Origin: Enterobacterales bacterium
GTDB lineage: Bacteria > Pseudomonadota > Gammaproteobacteria > Enterobacterales > Kangiellaceae
NCBI GenBank assembly: GCA_030949565.1
Contig: JAUZSK010000013.1
Coordinates: 62,001 to 126,000 of the forward strand
DNA: 64,000 bases
Reading direction: 5' to 3'
Made by a program: the position numbers and the translations under genes. This document shows positions 28,318 through 38,685 of this stretch, one piece after another (positions within the stretch are counted from its first letter, which is position 1; each line of letters opens with the position of its first letter). The notes under the pieces are model-generated. The model saw only the letters and a program-made list of their open reading frames with translations, ran no database searches and was not told where the DNA came from.

Positions 28318-28872
28318 TTAAATCCACAGCCAACCAAATACACCTCCGGTGACTAAACCGTAGATCAGCGCGTCAAATAGAAACTTAAAGGTGGTGCTCC
28401 AAGGGCGACTAAACCAAACCGATTGCTGGATCAAAGCCAAACCGTAGCCACTAAATGCCACCGCACCAACCAATTGCATGACTTTTAAGTAGCTTGCATC
28501 GCTAGGTAATGCGATTCCTGCAATATAAGCGGTAAAACAGCCTACAATGAGTGAATAAATAAACCACCAGCTCAGATTTTTAAGCATCGAGTAGCCGCCT
28601 TTTGGGTAAGCGATAAGCATACCCGATGGACCATTTTTCATTTTATCTTGAAATTCCTGAGTGTTCAGAGCTGCTGAGTCACCGGCGTAGGGATACATAT
28701 ATTCGCCAGCAGAAAGCTCAAGAGCTTGTAATTTGGCTAAAAACGTGTCTTCATCGGGTATTTTATGATAGCTGCCACGATGGTAGCCAAGTAGCATATG
28801 GATGATGCTGCTGGCCACAAATACAGCGATGGCTGAAAGTAATATAGGGAGCCATAGAGAGAAGATTATCAT
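28318..28872 (-). CDS. small multi-pass membrane protein of unknown function
   Basis: I do not recognise this family. The start at ATG 28872 is preferred because GAGG lies 9 nt upstream; the longer frame to 28917 adds a charged segment. The 184-residue product has an N-terminal hydrophobic segment (about 4-26) and a hydrophilic loop of about 70 residues with SAGEYMYPYAGDS and GPSGMLIAYPKG. Three further hydrophobic stretches follow (about 95-115, 125-145 and 160-180). It converges on the DsbA-family gene and is divergent from secA. No catalytic motif is evident. Confidence 0.75.
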   Translation of the reverse strand: MIIFSLWLPILLSAIAVFVASSIIHMLLGYHRGSYHKIPDEDTFLAKLQALELSAGEYMYPYAGDSAALNTQEFQDKMKNGPSGMLIAYPKGGYSMLKNLSWWFIYSLIVGCFTAYIAGIALPSDASYLKVMQLVGAVAFSGYGLALIQQSVWFSRPWSTTFKFLFDALIYGLVTGGVFGWLWI

Positions 28873-29292
28873 TGTTTTTGCCTCTTTTTGATTAAAATCT
28901 AAATAAGAATACCTCAAAATGACGCGGAAAAGGCTTATTGCGAATAAATTCCCTCTTATTCTAGCTAATATTTAACGCCGAAAACCTCAAAATAATCGGT
29001 TTTAGCGGTTTTCTTCTCTCGAGTTGAGGGTATTTAGAAAATAGTTTGCGTAAATTAGTCAACAAAGCTTGCTAAAAGGGAGCTAAATCCCCATAAATGA
29101 TTCATTCTTGCATTTTCTATAGCCACAGGTCGCTTTTTTAGCGGCTAAAAGAGGAAGTTTGACTAGAGTTAAGGCTTTTTACGCGGTACAATTCCGCGAT
29201 TAAATTTAAACAAAAATAGAGTCATTGGCCGTTAACGGAAATTTTTGCCGTATACAAACAATAATTTATTAAAAATCAGGTAGTTATAATCC
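28873..29292. other. 420-bp non-coding region between a membrane-protein gene and secA
   Basis: No gene or SecM-like arrest peptide is found here. The region must hold the divergent promoters. It contains TTGACT at about 29159, a TACAAT at 29187 placed inside a small palindrome (CGCGG-tacaatt-CCGCG), and a GAAAACC/GGTTTTC inverted repeat near 28980-29013. The -35/-10 spacing of the TTGACT/TACAAT pair is about 22 nt, too long for a standard sigma-70 promoter. Confidence 0.4.
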
Positions 29293-31995
29293 ATGTTTGG
29301 AAACATTTTAACCAAAGTTTTTGGTAGTAGAAATCAACGACTTTTAAAACAATTAAATAAGCGTGTTGAAAAAATAAATGCGTTTTCTGATGGCATTAAA
29401 GCCCTTTCGGATGAAGAGCTGACAGCTAAAACGGTTGAATTTAAGCAGCGATTAGGACAGGGTGAAACGCTTGAGGATCTGCTTGAAGAAGCTTTTGCGG
29501 TAGTTCGCGAAGCCGGTGAGCGCGTACTAAATATGCGCCATTTCGATGTCCAGCTGGTGGGTGGTATCGTGTTACATCAGGGTAAAATCGCTGAAATGAA
29601 AACCGGTGAAGGTAAAACCCTGGTGGCAACTCTAGCAGCCTACCTCAACGCTTTAACCGGTGAAGGTGTTCACATTATCACAGTAAATGATTACCTTGCG
29701 CAGCGTGATTCTGATTGGATGGGTCCTTTATATAAATTTCTAGGGCTAACCGTTGGTGTTATCTTGTCTGGGCAGGAAAACGAGGCAAAGCGTGCCGCCT
29801 ATAACTGCGATATCACTTTTGGAACCAATAACGAATATGGTTTCGACTATTTAAGAGACAATATGGCTTTTTCCATCGAGGAAAAAGTTCAACGTCGCCT
29901 CAATTATGCCATTATCGATGAAGTGGATTCCATTTTAATTGATGAAGCCAGAACGCCACTCATAATCTCCGGAGCAGTAGAAGATAGTTCTGAACTTTAT
30001 CGGGCTATCGATAAGCTGATTCCAAATCTTGAAGAACAAACCGATGAAGAAGATCAAAACAGTGGCGATTATTTCGTTGATGAAAAAGCCAAACAAGTCC
30101 ACTTAAGCGAACGAGGGCAAGAAAAAGTTGAAATCCTACTGCTTGAAAATAAACTACTTGCTGAAGGTCAGAATCTTTACAGTGCGGTTTCTATTTCGCT
30201 ATTGCATCATATTAATGCCGCTTTAAAAGCCCATGTTTTGTTTAAAAAGGATGTGGATTACATTGTTAAAGATAACGAAGTTATCATTGTTGATGAGCAT
30301 ACTGGGCGTACCATGCCTGGGCGACGCTGGTCCGATGGACTGCACCAAGCGGTGGAAGCCAAAGAGCAGGTTAACATTCAAAATGAAAGTCAAACTTTGG
30401 CTTCGATCACCTTTCAAAATTTATTTAGATTATATGATAAATTATCCGGTATGACTGGAACCGCTGACACTGAAGCTTTTGAATTAAATCAAATATATGG
30501 TCTTGAAGTGGTTATTATGCCAACCAACAAGCCAATGAAACGTGTTGATTTGGGCGATCTAATTTTCTTGACCAAGCAAGAAAAATATATGTCGATTATT
30601 GAAGATATTTTGCTTCGCCGTGACGCTGGCCAGCCTATATTAGTGGGTACTGCATCAGTAGAATCATCTGAAATATTATCGACGGTACTCAAAGACAAAA
30701 AGATCAAACATCAGGTCCTTAATGCAAAATATCATTCTAAAGAAGCGGAAATCATCGCGCAAGCCGGACGACCCGGCGCGGTAACCATTGCAACGAATAT
30801 GGCCGGTCGTGGTACTGACATTGTGCTTGGTGGTAGTTTGCAAGTAGACCTTGATGCGCTTAAAAAACCCAACCAGCAGCAGATTGAAAAGCTGACCCAA
30901 GAATGGCAACAAAGACATGATCAGGTTATCGCCGCCGGTGGTTTAGCCATTATCGGAACGGAAAGACACGAATCAAGAAGGATTGACAATCAGCTTCGCG
31001 GACGATCAGGACGTCAAGGTGATCCGGGTCATAGCCGTTTCTACTTGTCTCTAGAAGATGATCTTATGCGTATTTTTGCGTCTGAGCGAATGGCCGGGAT
31101 GATGCAAAAAATGGGTTGGGAAGAAGGTGAAGCCATTGAACATAAGTGGGTGTCTCGAGCTATCGAAAATGCTCAGAAAAAAGTAGAAACGCGCAATTTC
31201 GATATTCGTAAAAGTCTACTTGAATATGATGATGTGGCCAATGACCAACGTAAGGTTATTTATGAACAACGCTCCGATCTTATGTCAACAGAAGATATTT
31301 CCGGTATCATCGACTCCTTGCGAAACGATGTAGTTAATACGGTTATTAGCCAGTATGTACCGCCTCAAAGTATCGATGAAATGTGGGATATCAGTGGTCT
31401 AGAAGACCGATTAAAGGCCGATTTCTTACTCGAGATACCTATTCAAAAATGGCTTGATGAAGATGAAAACCTGCATGAAGAGCCGTTGCGTGAAAAAATT
31501 CACGAAGCACTTGTAGCTGAATATAAAGCGAAAGAAGAGCAGGTGGGAGCCATCGTTATTCGTCATTTTGAAAAATCGGTTATGCTGCAAAATCTGGATA
31601 GTCATTGGAAGGAGCATTTAGCTTCTATGGATCATCTTCGTCAGGGTATTGGATTAAGAAGCTATGCTCAGAAAAACCCTAAGCAGGAATACAAGCGTGA
31701 AGCTTTTGAACTGTTTGGTGAGATGTTAGAAAACATTAAATATGAAGTGATTTCTGTCTTGTCTAAAGTTCAGGTAAAAGATCCCGATGATGTCGATGCG
31801 GTGGAAGATCAAAGACGCAAAGAAGCACAGGCTAGCGGCGTGACTTATCAGCATGAACAAGAAAGCGCCATGCCGCAAAAACAGCAGGAAGCCCAAACAC
31901 CCTATACTCGCGACGGTCAAAAAGTGGGCCGAAACGAGCCATGTCCTTGTGGGTCTGGGAAAAAGTATAAGCAATGTCATGGTCGTTTGTCTTAA
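29293..31995 (+). CDS. secA: preprotein translocase ATPase SecA
   Basis: SecA drives post-translational export of unfolded preproteins through SecYEG. The 900-residue protein is full length. It shows Walker A ([11 protein letters not shown]), the DEVD box ([21 protein letters not shown]), NBD2 motifs ([31 protein letters not shown]), the two-helix finger region and the C-terminal zinc-binding [14 protein letters not shown] motif. mutT follows, as in E. coli, but with a heptanucleotide repeat between. No frameshift is seen. Confidence 0.98.
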   Translation: MFGNILTKVFGSRNQRLLKQLNKRVEKINAFSDGIKALSDEELTAKTVEFKQRLGQGETLEDLLEEAFAVVREAGERVLNMRHFDVQLVGGIVLHQGKIAEMKTGEGKTLVATLAAYLNALTGEGVHIITVNDYLAQRDSDWMGPLYKFLGLTVGVILSGQENEAKRAAYNCDITFGTNNEYGFDYLRDNMAFSIEEKVQRRLNYAIIDEVDSILIDEARTPLIISGAVEDSSELYRAIDKLIPNLEEQTDEEDQNSGDYFVDEKAKQVHLSERGQEKVEILLLENKLLAEGQNLYSAVSISLLHHINAALKAHVLFKKDVDYIVKDNEVIIVDEHTGRTMPGRRWSDGLHQAVEAKEQVNIQNESQTLASITFQNLFRLYDKLSGMTGTADTEAFELNQIYGLEVVIMPTNKPMKRVDLGDLIFLTKQEKYMSIIEDILLRRDAGQPILVGTASVESSEILSTVLKDKKIKHQVLNAKYHSKEAEIIAQAGRPGAVTIATNMAGRGTDIVLGGSLQVDLDALKKPNQQQIEKLTQEWQQRHDQVIAAGGLAIIGTERHESRRIDNQLRGRSGRQGDPGHSRFYLSLEDDLMRIFASERMAGMMQKMGWEEGEAIEHKWVSRAIENAQKKVETRNFDIRKSLLEYDDVANDQRKVIYEQRSDLMSTEDISGIIDSLRNDVVNTVISQYVPPQSIDEMWDISGLEDRLKADFLLEIPIQKWLDEDENLHEEPLREKIHEALVAEYKAKEEQVGAIVIRHFEKSVMLQNLDSHWKEHLASMDHLRQGIGLRSYAQKNPKQEYKREAFELFGEMLENIKYEVISVLSKVQVKDPDDVDAVEDQRRKEAQASGVTYQHEQESAMPQKQQEAQTPYTRDGQKVGRNEPCPCGSGKKYKQCHGRLS

Positions 31996-32016
31996 TTGAG
32001 CAATTTGATTTATACT

Positions 32017-32068
32017 TCAGATGTCAGATGTCAGATGTCAGATGTCAGATGTCAGATGTCAGATGTCA
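32017..32068. repeat. perfect heptanucleotide tandem repeat (TCAGATG, about 7.4 copies)
   Basis: Seven exact copies of TCAGATG run from 32017 to 32065, with a partial TCA after them. The tract lies 21 bp after the secA stop and about 20 bp before the TTG start of mutT. Because 7 is not a multiple of 3 and the unit has no stop in any forward frame, copy-number change could shift a reading frame. However, an in-frame TAG at 32074-32076 separates it from the mutT frame. Any effect would be on spacing or mRNA structure. Confidence 0.95.
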
Positions 32069-32088
32069 TAAATTAGGTTTCTAAGACT

Positions 32089-32508
32089 TTGTCTCATCCC
32101 ACAAAAAATATAACGGCAACACCTTTAATTGAGGTTGTTGCCGCCATTATTATTAAACAACATCAAGTTTTTATTGCCAAACGAGCAGCTGATAAGCCGT
32201 TCGGCGGTATGTGGGAGTTCCCCGGTGGTAAAATCGAGACCAATGAAGTCCCCTTACAGGCATTAAAGCGGGAAATTAAAGAAGAGCTCGACATCGATAT
32301 CCTTGAGGCCTCTCTGGTCCAAACGACTTGTGACCAAAATGCTTCGCCTCCGGTAAAACTGCAGTTTTATCTAGTTGATGTTTACCAAGGTTACCCAAAG
32401 GGTAATGAAGGGCAGCAGGTTTGTTGGACCGATATAGAGCAACTCTCAAGCTTCCATTTCCCCCCAGCCAATCAAAGCATTATTCAATGGTTGCTTGAAC
32501 ACTGTTAA
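32089..32508 (+). CDS. mutT: 8-oxo-dGTP diphosphatase MutT
   Basis: MutT removes 8-oxo-dGTP from the nucleotide pool and so prevents A:T to C:G transversions. The 139-residue protein has the full Nudix box (GGKIETNEVPLQALKREIKEELDI) with the MutT lead-in MWEFPGGK and the substrate-binding FHFPPANQ near the C-terminus. The start is taken as TTG 32089 since no suitable ATG exists, and the ribosome binding site is weak. It is downstream of secA, the classical location. Translation may be sensitive to the repeat just upstream. Confidence 0.9.
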   Translation: MSHPTKNITATPLIEVVAAIIIKQHQVFIAKRAADKPFGGMWEFPGGKIETNEVPLQALKREIKEELDIDILEASLVQTTCDQNASPPVKLQFYLVDVYQGYPKGNEGQQVCWTDIEQLSSFHFPPANQSIIQWLLEHC

Positions 32509-32663
32509 TTATTATCGACTAGTTGACTAAAAATACCATTTCTTTTTTGCGTTATTAGTTGTATAGACTATATTTTAAATAGGAATAATTAATTATTTTA
32601 ATCATCTTTTATCGAGTGATGTAAGGTGATTAGTGAACTATGGAAAATTAAAGCTCCGCATTT

Positions 32664-33800
32664 ATGTCGCAAAAACCCGCTCAAATTATACAAAGCCATG
32701 CAACCGATGAGTATACCGCCGTTAAAGAGCTAAAGGCGGCAATTGAACTTGATGCAATTGGTGGGCTAATTTTCTTTTGCTCCTCTCATTATCAAATGGA
32801 GTCACTGGCTGACGCGTTAAATCAAACATTTGATTGCCCCATTACCGGCTGCACCACGGCTGGCGAAATAGCTGGGGGTTATCGCGATGACAGTATTGTT
32901 GCGCTTGTTTTGTCTGTCGAAGCTTTTGTGGTACATCCTTTGTTAATTAAAGACTTGCAGTCTTTTGATTTGAATGATGCGATGACACTGGCGAATAGTA
33001 TCGAGCGTCAATTGCAGTTTTCGCCCCATCTGTCAGAAGATAGAATGTTTGGTTTTCTACTATCTGACGGAATGTCATTAAAAGAAGAAAACCTTATTGC
33101 ACGTCTCAGTCAAGCTTTTGAACGAATCCCTATATTTGGTGGGTCGGCCGGCGATAATTTAGAATTTAAAAAGACTTTTGTTTATTATGAAGGTCAATTT
33201 TATCGCGATGCTGCAATTTTATCAGTGATTGAAGTGAAAGATGACTTTCAAATGTTTAGAACCCAGCATTTTATTGCCACCGATAAAGAATTGATTACCA
33301 CCGAAGTTGATTTTGAAAGACGTATCGTGAAACAAATTAATGGTGAACCTGCTGCCGATGCCTTTGCACGAATTAATCAACTCGACCCCGATAATTTAAC
33401 CACTAAAGATTTCGCCGTTCATCCATTGATGATTCAAATGGCTGATGAATGGTATATACGGTCGATTAGCGGTGTTTTGCCTGATAAAAGCCTACAATTT
33501 TACTGTGCAATTGATGAGGGACTGCCATTAAGTATTGCTCAAGGTGATGATATGTTATTGCATCTTGAAAACACGGCCGCAGTGATTGATCATCAGTTCC
33601 AAGAAATTTATTTTACTCTAGGTTGTGACTGTATTTTGCGGAAAGTTGAGAATATCGAAAATGATACGCTCAAAGACTTTGAAAATGTTTTGACCAAACT
33701 CAATTTTATTGGATTTAGTAGCTACGGAGAGCAGTATAACGGGGTTCATTTTAATCAAACTTTGGCAGCTGTGGTAGTAGGCAAGAAATACCATGACTGA
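32664..33800 (+). CDS. FIST-domain sensor protein
   Basis: A 378-residue protein made of an N-terminal FIST domain (GLIFFCSSHYQMESLADAL, ITGCTTAGEIA) and a C-terminal FIST_C domain (about 215-360, LTLGCDC-like end FTLGCDCILRK). FIST proteins bind small ligands; some, called NosP, are haem-binding nitric-oxide sensors that control kinases or c-di-GMP enzymes. The gene overlaps a GGDEF-EAL gene by 8 bp, so it probably regulates that enzyme. No signal peptide or membrane segment is seen, so it is cytoplasmic. Whether it binds haem, NO or an amino acid cannot be told. Confidence 0.88.
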   Translation: MSQKPAQIIQSHATDEYTAVKELKAAIELDAIGGLIFFCSSHYQMESLADALNQTFDCPITGCTTAGEIAGGYRDDSIVALVLSVEAFVVHPLLIKDLQSFDLNDAMTLANSIERQLQFSPHLSEDRMFGFLLSDGMSLKEENLIARLSQAFERIPIFGGSAGDNLEFKKTFVYYEGQFYRDAAILSVIEVKDDFQMFRTQHFIATDKELITTEVDFERRIVKQINGEPAADAFARINQLDPDNLTTKDFAVHPLMIQMADEWYIRSISGVLPDKSLQFYCAIDEGLPLSIAQGDDMLLHLENTAAVIDHQFQEIYFTLGCDCILRKVENIENDTLKDFENVLTKLNFIGFSSYGEQYNGVHFNQTLAAVVVGKKYHD

Positions 33801-35334
33801 ATCCAGCAACCATCGGAATGACTCATGTGATTCTAGTGAAAATTCTGTTGCAAAGCTCGCTGATCTAAAAAAACAGTTGTTGCAACAAAAAAAAATTACA
33901 GCGGCTTTGTTACGACGAGTCAAGACCAATCTCAAGTATCAAGTCTATGCAGGTGAAGTTTTTGAACGAAACGTCCTGCTTAAGGATGAAATAAAGAAAA
34001 CCAAAAAACAGCTCTATGATCAAGCGGAAACCTCACAGAAATTGGTTTATTTAGCTAGGCACGATTCTTTAACTGGGTTAGTCAATCGACATGAATTTGA
34101 GAGTCAACTCAAACAAGCTGTTCTTTCAGTTCAGCGGAATGCAGGTACCCATGCGCTTTGCTTTTTGGATCTTGATCAGTTTAAAGTTGTCAATGATACT
34201 TCCGGGCATTTAGCAGGAGATGAGATGCTAAAGCAGCTATCGGTGATATTAAAAGAGCATATTCGTGACGGCGATAAATTGGCAAGGCTGGGTGGCGATG
34301 AATTTGGTTTGCTGTTGGAAAATTGTTCTCTCAGTCAGGTAAAGGGCAAAATTGAAGCCATTCTATCCTTGGTGGATGGTTTTAGGTTTCCATGGGATCA
34401 AAAAGTATTTCGTGTGAGCGTTAGTGCAGGTATTTCAATCATCGACCGTTACGCTAGTTCTCATATCGATAGCCTTAAACAAGCCGATATCGCTTGTTAT
34501 GCCGCTAAAAATGCTGGACGAAATCGTTTTCACGTGTATCAAGCGAAAGATTTAGATCTCAATGAGCAAAGTGACCAAATGATGTGGGTTCCTACCATCA
34601 ATGAGGCATTGGAAAAGCATAGATTTAGACTCTATGTACAAGCGATCAAACCCAGCGATCCTCGCCTAAACTATCTTCACTATGAAGTTTTAGTGAGATT
34701 GAAAGAGGAAAATGGAAATATAGTACCCCCAGGGGCTTTTCTACCGACGGCAGAACGTTATAATTTGATTACTAAAATTGACTATTGGGTGATTGGTCAG
34801 GTATTTGACTGGTTAAACCGACATGCTAGGCAACTCGATCCAAACACCCATTTTTCTATTAATCTATCCGGCCAGACGCTGGGCGACGAAAAAGCTTTGA
34901 GCTATATTTCAAAACAGCTTGAGTCAGGAAAAGTAGCCCCCTCAATTATTCAGTTTGAAGTTACTGAGACGATGGCGATATCTAATTTACAAGTCGCCAA
35001 CCACTTTATAAAATCAATTAAAAGCTACGGATGTGGTTTTTCATTAGATGATTTTGGTAGCGGATTGTCTTCTTTTGGATATTTAAAAAATCTCGCGGTC
35101 GACACCTTAAAAATTGATGGAATCTTTGTCAGAGATATTCTTGATGACCCTATTGATGCGGCCATGGTGGATTCGATTAATACAATTGGTCATGTCATGG
35201 GGCTTAAGACCATTGCTGAGTTTGTCGAAAATCAAGCAATAGCGGACAAGTTAATTGAATTGGGTGTCGACTATCTACAGGGGTATGGAATTGCAAAACC
35301 GGTTCCCATTGATCAAATTTTGATAGATAAATAA
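33793..35334 (+). CDS. GGDEF-EAL domain protein (c-di-GMP turnover)
   Basis: Predicted bifunctional c-di-GMP enzyme of 513 residues. An N-terminal coiled coil (about 20-85) probably mediates dimerisation or partner binding. The GGDEF domain (about 85-245) has an intact RLGGDEFG active-site loop and FLDLDQFKVVND. The EAL domain (about 270-510) reads EVLVRL in place of EALLR, but keeps NLSGQ, FEVTET, DDFGSG, LKIDGIFV, AEFVE and LQGYGI, so phosphodiesterase activity is plausible. It has no sensor domain of its own; the overlapping upstream FIST gene is the likely sensory partner. Confidence 0.92.
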   Translation: MTESSNHRNDSCDSSENSVAKLADLKKQLLQQKKITAALLRRVKTNLKYQVYAGEVFERNVLLKDEIKKTKKQLYDQAETSQKLVYLARHDSLTGLVNRHEFESQLKQAVLSVQRNAGTHALCFLDLDQFKVVNDTSGHLAGDEMLKQLSVILKEHIRDGDKLARLGGDEFGLLLENCSLSQVKGKIEAILSLVDGFRFPWDQKVFRVSVSAGISIIDRYASSHIDSLKQADIACYAAKNAGRNRFHVYQAKDLDLNEQSDQMMWVPTINEALEKHRFRLYVQAIKPSDPRLNYLHYEVLVRLKEENGNIVPPGAFLPTAERYNLITKIDYWVIGQVFDWLNRHARQLDPNTHFSINLSGQTLGDEKALSYISKQLESGKVAPSIIQFEVTETMAISNLQVANHFIKSIKSYGCGFSLDDFGSGLSSFGYLKNLAVDTLKIDGIFVRDILDDPIDAAMVDSINTIGHVMGLKTIAEFVENQAIADKLIELGVDYLQGYGIAKPVPIDQILIDK

Positions 35335-35337
35335 AAA

Positions 35338-35766
35338 TTACTCTGGTTGTTCGACCGATAGATCAAGTTTTTGTCGCTCCGGTGTTAAGTTAAAGCAGTA
35401 AACCTGATTACCATTCCAATTAATATCGATCACCAGCCCCAATTCATCGTATTCAACGGTTCGGCTACAAACATCCTGACTCAATCCCAAATCAAACAGA
35501 GTCACACCAAAACCAACACTTGAACGGCTGGATAAGTGGTTAGATCCGATAGAAACAGCCGTGGCGCCCGACTCATCTTGTTGATTGACCCATTCCGCAT
35601 AATATCGACCGTTAATCTTGTGCTGCTTGGTCGGTAAGCCCCAATACTTGATTAACTCATCAATGGAGGCACTTTTCCAAGCAAATATTCGATTATCTAC
35701 TTGAGTTTGCGGGATGCTTGAGCAGGCCGAAAGAAATAAACTCACCAATATTAACAATTTATGCAT
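35338..35766 (-). CDS. small lipoprotein of unknown function
   Basis: I do not recognise the family. The 142-residue product starts with a lipoprotein signal (MHKLLILVSLFLSAC, Cys at 15, followed by SS, which favours outer-membrane sorting). The mature part contains SIDELIKYWGLPTK and GRYYAEWV, a pattern seen in small envelope proteins that share a SmpA/OmlA-like turn, though I would not assign it. It converges on the GGDEF-EAL gene with 3 bp between stops and is divergent from prfB. Confidence 0.75.
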   Translation of the reverse strand: MHKLLILVSLFLSACSSIPQTQVDNRIFAWKSASIDELIKYWGLPTKQHKINGRYYAEWVNQQDESGATAVSIGSNHLSSRSSVGFGVTLFDLGLSQDVCSRTVEYDELGLVIDINWNGNQVYCFNLTPERQKLDLSVEQPE

Positions 35767-35864
35767 TTTGATACTTCCTATGAGATAGAATTATGTGGGA
35801 TATAAGTTTGAATTTTAGTAGAATAGCCTTCCTTTGATAATAGCAGTAAAATAAAAAAACTTCG

Positions 35865-36963
35865 ATGATTGAATTTACCGCAATAAAAGAACGAATTAAG
35901 GCTCTTCAGACGAGGCGTGACACGCTTAGGGGGTATCTTTGACTATGATGTCAAACAAGAGCGTTTAGTTGAAGTTGAACGGGAGTTAGAAATTCCTGAT
36001 GTTTGGGACCATCCGGTTAGGGCACAAGCCTTAGGTAAGGAACGTGCAGAGCTTGACCTAGTGGTTACGACGATTGATAAACTTGATAGCCACTTGGCAG
36101 ACGCCGAAGAATTGTTAATGATGGCGGTGGAAGAGGATGATCAAGAAAGTGTTGATGACCTCGTCGGTGAGTTAAACCAGCTGGATAAACAGCTGGCGCA
36201 ACTAGAGTTTCGACGTATGTTTAACGGTGAAATGGATACTGAAAATGCTTACATAGACATCCAATCAGGTTCTGGCGGTACAGAAGCGCAAGATTGGGCC
36301 GATATGCTGCTAAGAATGTACCTAAGATGGTGTGAAAGCAGGGGCTTTGCCGCTAAAATAATTGAATTATCCGATGGTGATGTGGCAGGAATTAAAAGTG
36401 CTACCATTGAGGTGAAAGGAGAATACGCTTATGGCTGGTTACGTACCGAAACCGGTGTACACCGGCTAGTAAGAAAATCACCTTTTGACTCAGGAAGCCG
36501 TCGTCATACGAGTTTTGCCAGCGTGTTTTGTTATCCTGAAGTTAAAGATGATATTGAAATCGATATTAATCCTGCTGATTTACGAGTGGATACCTACCGT
36601 GCCAGTGGCGCAGGTGGTCAACATGTTAATAAAACTGATTCAGCGGTGCGTATCACTCATTTGCCGACTAATACGGTGGTACAATGTCAAAATGATCGTT
36701 CACAGCACAAAAACCGTGACCAAGCCATGAAAATGCTTAAAGCCAAGTTATATGAGTTGGCCATTCAACAGAAAAATGCAGAAAAGCAGCAAATGGAAGA
36801 TTCTAAATCCGATATCGGGTGGGGTAGTCAGATACGTTCGTATGTATTGGATCAGTCGCGCATCAAGGATTTAAGAACAGGCTTTGAGTCAACCAATACT
36901 CAAGCGGTGCTCGACGGTGATTTAGACGGATTTATTGAGGAAAGCCTTAAAGCGGGACTTTGA
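35865..36963 (+). CDS. prfB: peptide chain release factor 2, with programmed +1 frameshift
   Basis: RF2 terminates translation at UGA and UAA codons. The gene starts at ATG 35865 and codes 25 residues up to an in-frame TGA (35940-35942). A +1 shift at this codon joins the long downstream frame ([17 protein letters not shown]) to give about 365 residues. The downstream part has SPF ([11 protein letters not shown]), the UGA-recognition tripeptide, and the catalytic GGQ loop ([11 protein letters not shown]). The recoding makes RF2 level self-regulating: low RF2 favours shifting. lysS follows, the usual bacterial pair. Confidence 0.96.
35928..35942 (+). promoter_or_regulatory. prfB programmed frameshift site
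   Basis: AGGGGG (35928-35933) acts as an internal Shine-Dalgarno stimulator, spaced 3 nt from the shift codon CTT, followed by TGA C. This is the canonical RF2 recoding signal, identical in layout to that of E. coli, and differs from the other frameshifts in this window, which lack such a signal. Confidence 0.95.
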
Positions 36964-37058
36964 TTTTTATGGTTTAAACTGCTCATCAATGATGGGTATA
37001 GAGAACCTTAACAAAATAAGATTATTTAAAAATTTATAAGAGACATTAAGAAACCATT

Positions 37059-38610
37059 ATGAGTCAACAAGACCAACAAGACGTGCAACAAGAAGAGAAT
37101 AAATTAATTGCTGAGCGCAAAGCCAAGCTTGCCAAAATTAGAACTAACTGCCCAGCCAATGGCCACCCTAATCATTTTAAACCACAAGATTTCGCTGGTG
37201 ACATTCAGACTGAGCATGCCGACAAGGATCAACAGGCATTAGTCGAACTTAACTTACAGACTAGTATCGCGGGTCGTATTATGGCTAAAAGGGGGCCTTT
37301 CTATGTGCTTCAGGATATGACTGGGCGCATTCAGGTTTATGCCAACAAAGAGGTTCAAAAAAGCATTAAAGAACAATGGCAAGGTCTTGATATTGGCGAT
37401 ATTATCGGAGTGAAAGGAACGCTTAAGCTATCCGGTAAAGGTGATCTTTTTGTGGTAATGGAGGATTTTTATTTGTTAACCAAATCACTACGCCCATTAC
37501 CCGAAAAGCATGCCGGTTTGAAAGATCAAGAAATTAAATACCGCCAGCGTTATGTTGATCTTATCACCAATGAGCAAACGCGTAATAACTTTGTTATTCG
37601 TAGCCAAGTGATAGATTGCATTCGCCGCTTTTTGGTTGGCCGTCAATTTATGGAAGTTGAAACCCCGATGCTGCAAGTGATTCCTGGTGGTGCTGTGGCA
37701 CGTCCCTTTGTGACCCATCATAACGCGATGGATATTGATATGTACTTGCGTATCGCGCCTGAGCTATATCTTAAGCGATTAGTGGTCGGAGGATTTGAGA
37801 GGGTATTTGAAATTAATCGTAATTTCCGTAACGAGGGTCTTTCAACTAGGCATAACCCCGAGTTTACCTATGCTTGAGTTTTACCATGCATATGCTGATT
37901 ACAAGGATCTAATGAATTTAACTGAGGACATGATCAGGCAGTGTGCCAACGAAGTGTTAGGCACTTGCCTAGTGACTAATAATACATGTAATGCCGAAGG
38001 GGAAATAACGGATAGTGTTGAATTTGATTTTTCTCAATCCTTTAGGCGCCTGACCATGATTGAGGCAATACTAGAAAATAACCCTGATTTTGAAGCCGAT
38101 GTTTTTGCCCGCCCTGTTGATAATTTTGCTCAAATTAAGGCCTACGCGAAAAGCGTCGGGGTCAAACAGCCTCAAGTGGACGGCATCTGGGGACCTGGTA
38201 AATACATCTGTGAAATTTTTGAACAAACCGCAGAGCATTTATTGATCCAACCGACCTTTATTACAGCCTATCCATGGGAAGTTTCACCCTTGGCGCGGCG
38301 TAACGATGAAGATTCCTTTATCACTGATCGCTTTGAGTTTTTTGTTGGAGGGCGTGAAATTGCCAATGGATTTTCTGAGCTTAATGATGCTGAGGACCAA
38401 GCCAATCGTTTTAGAAAGCAGGTTGAAGAAAAGGATGCTGGTGATGATGAAGCCATGCACTTTGATGCCGACTATATCAATGCGCTAGAGTATGGATTAC
38501 CACCTACAGCCGGAGAAGGTATTGGGATTGACCGCCTTGTTATGCTATTGACCGATTCCCCAACTATTAAAGATGTTATATTGTTTCCTCATATGAAGCC
38601 TCAGAATTAA
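37059..38610 (+). CDS. lysS: lysyl-tRNA synthetase LysS (frameshifted in this sequence)
   Basis: Class II synthetase that charges tRNA-Lys. The N-terminal OB-fold anticodon domain is seen at about 60-150 ([20 protein letters not shown]). Class II motif 1 lies in [16 protein letters not shown], motif 2 in [25 protein letters not shown], and motif 3 near the C-terminus ([14 protein letters not shown]). The frame stops at 37877 just after motif 2, and the remainder ([14 protein letters not shown] onward) lies in another frame ending at 38610. Removing one T at about 37869 (ACCTATG to ACCATG) restores the family sequence, about 517 residues. The gene is essential in most bacteria, so a sequence error is the likely reason. 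Confidence 0.94.
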
Positions 38611-38685
38611 TCATGCAAAGTGCTGGTAGGAATTTTAAGCAAATATGGGCTAGGCTTATGGTATGATTAAGCAAGAGAATTCAAT

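Noticed and set aside
28873-29292. SecM-like arrest peptide upstream of secA
   Set aside because: No small ORF with a signal peptide or arrest motif could be found.
32017-32088. In-frame fusion of the heptamer repeat to MutT
   Set aside because: A TAG at 32074-32076 lies between the repeat and the mutT frame.
35865-35942. prfB frameshift as another sequence error
   Set aside because: It has the AGGGGG stimulator, the CTT TGA C slippery site and correct spacing, so it is genuine recoding.
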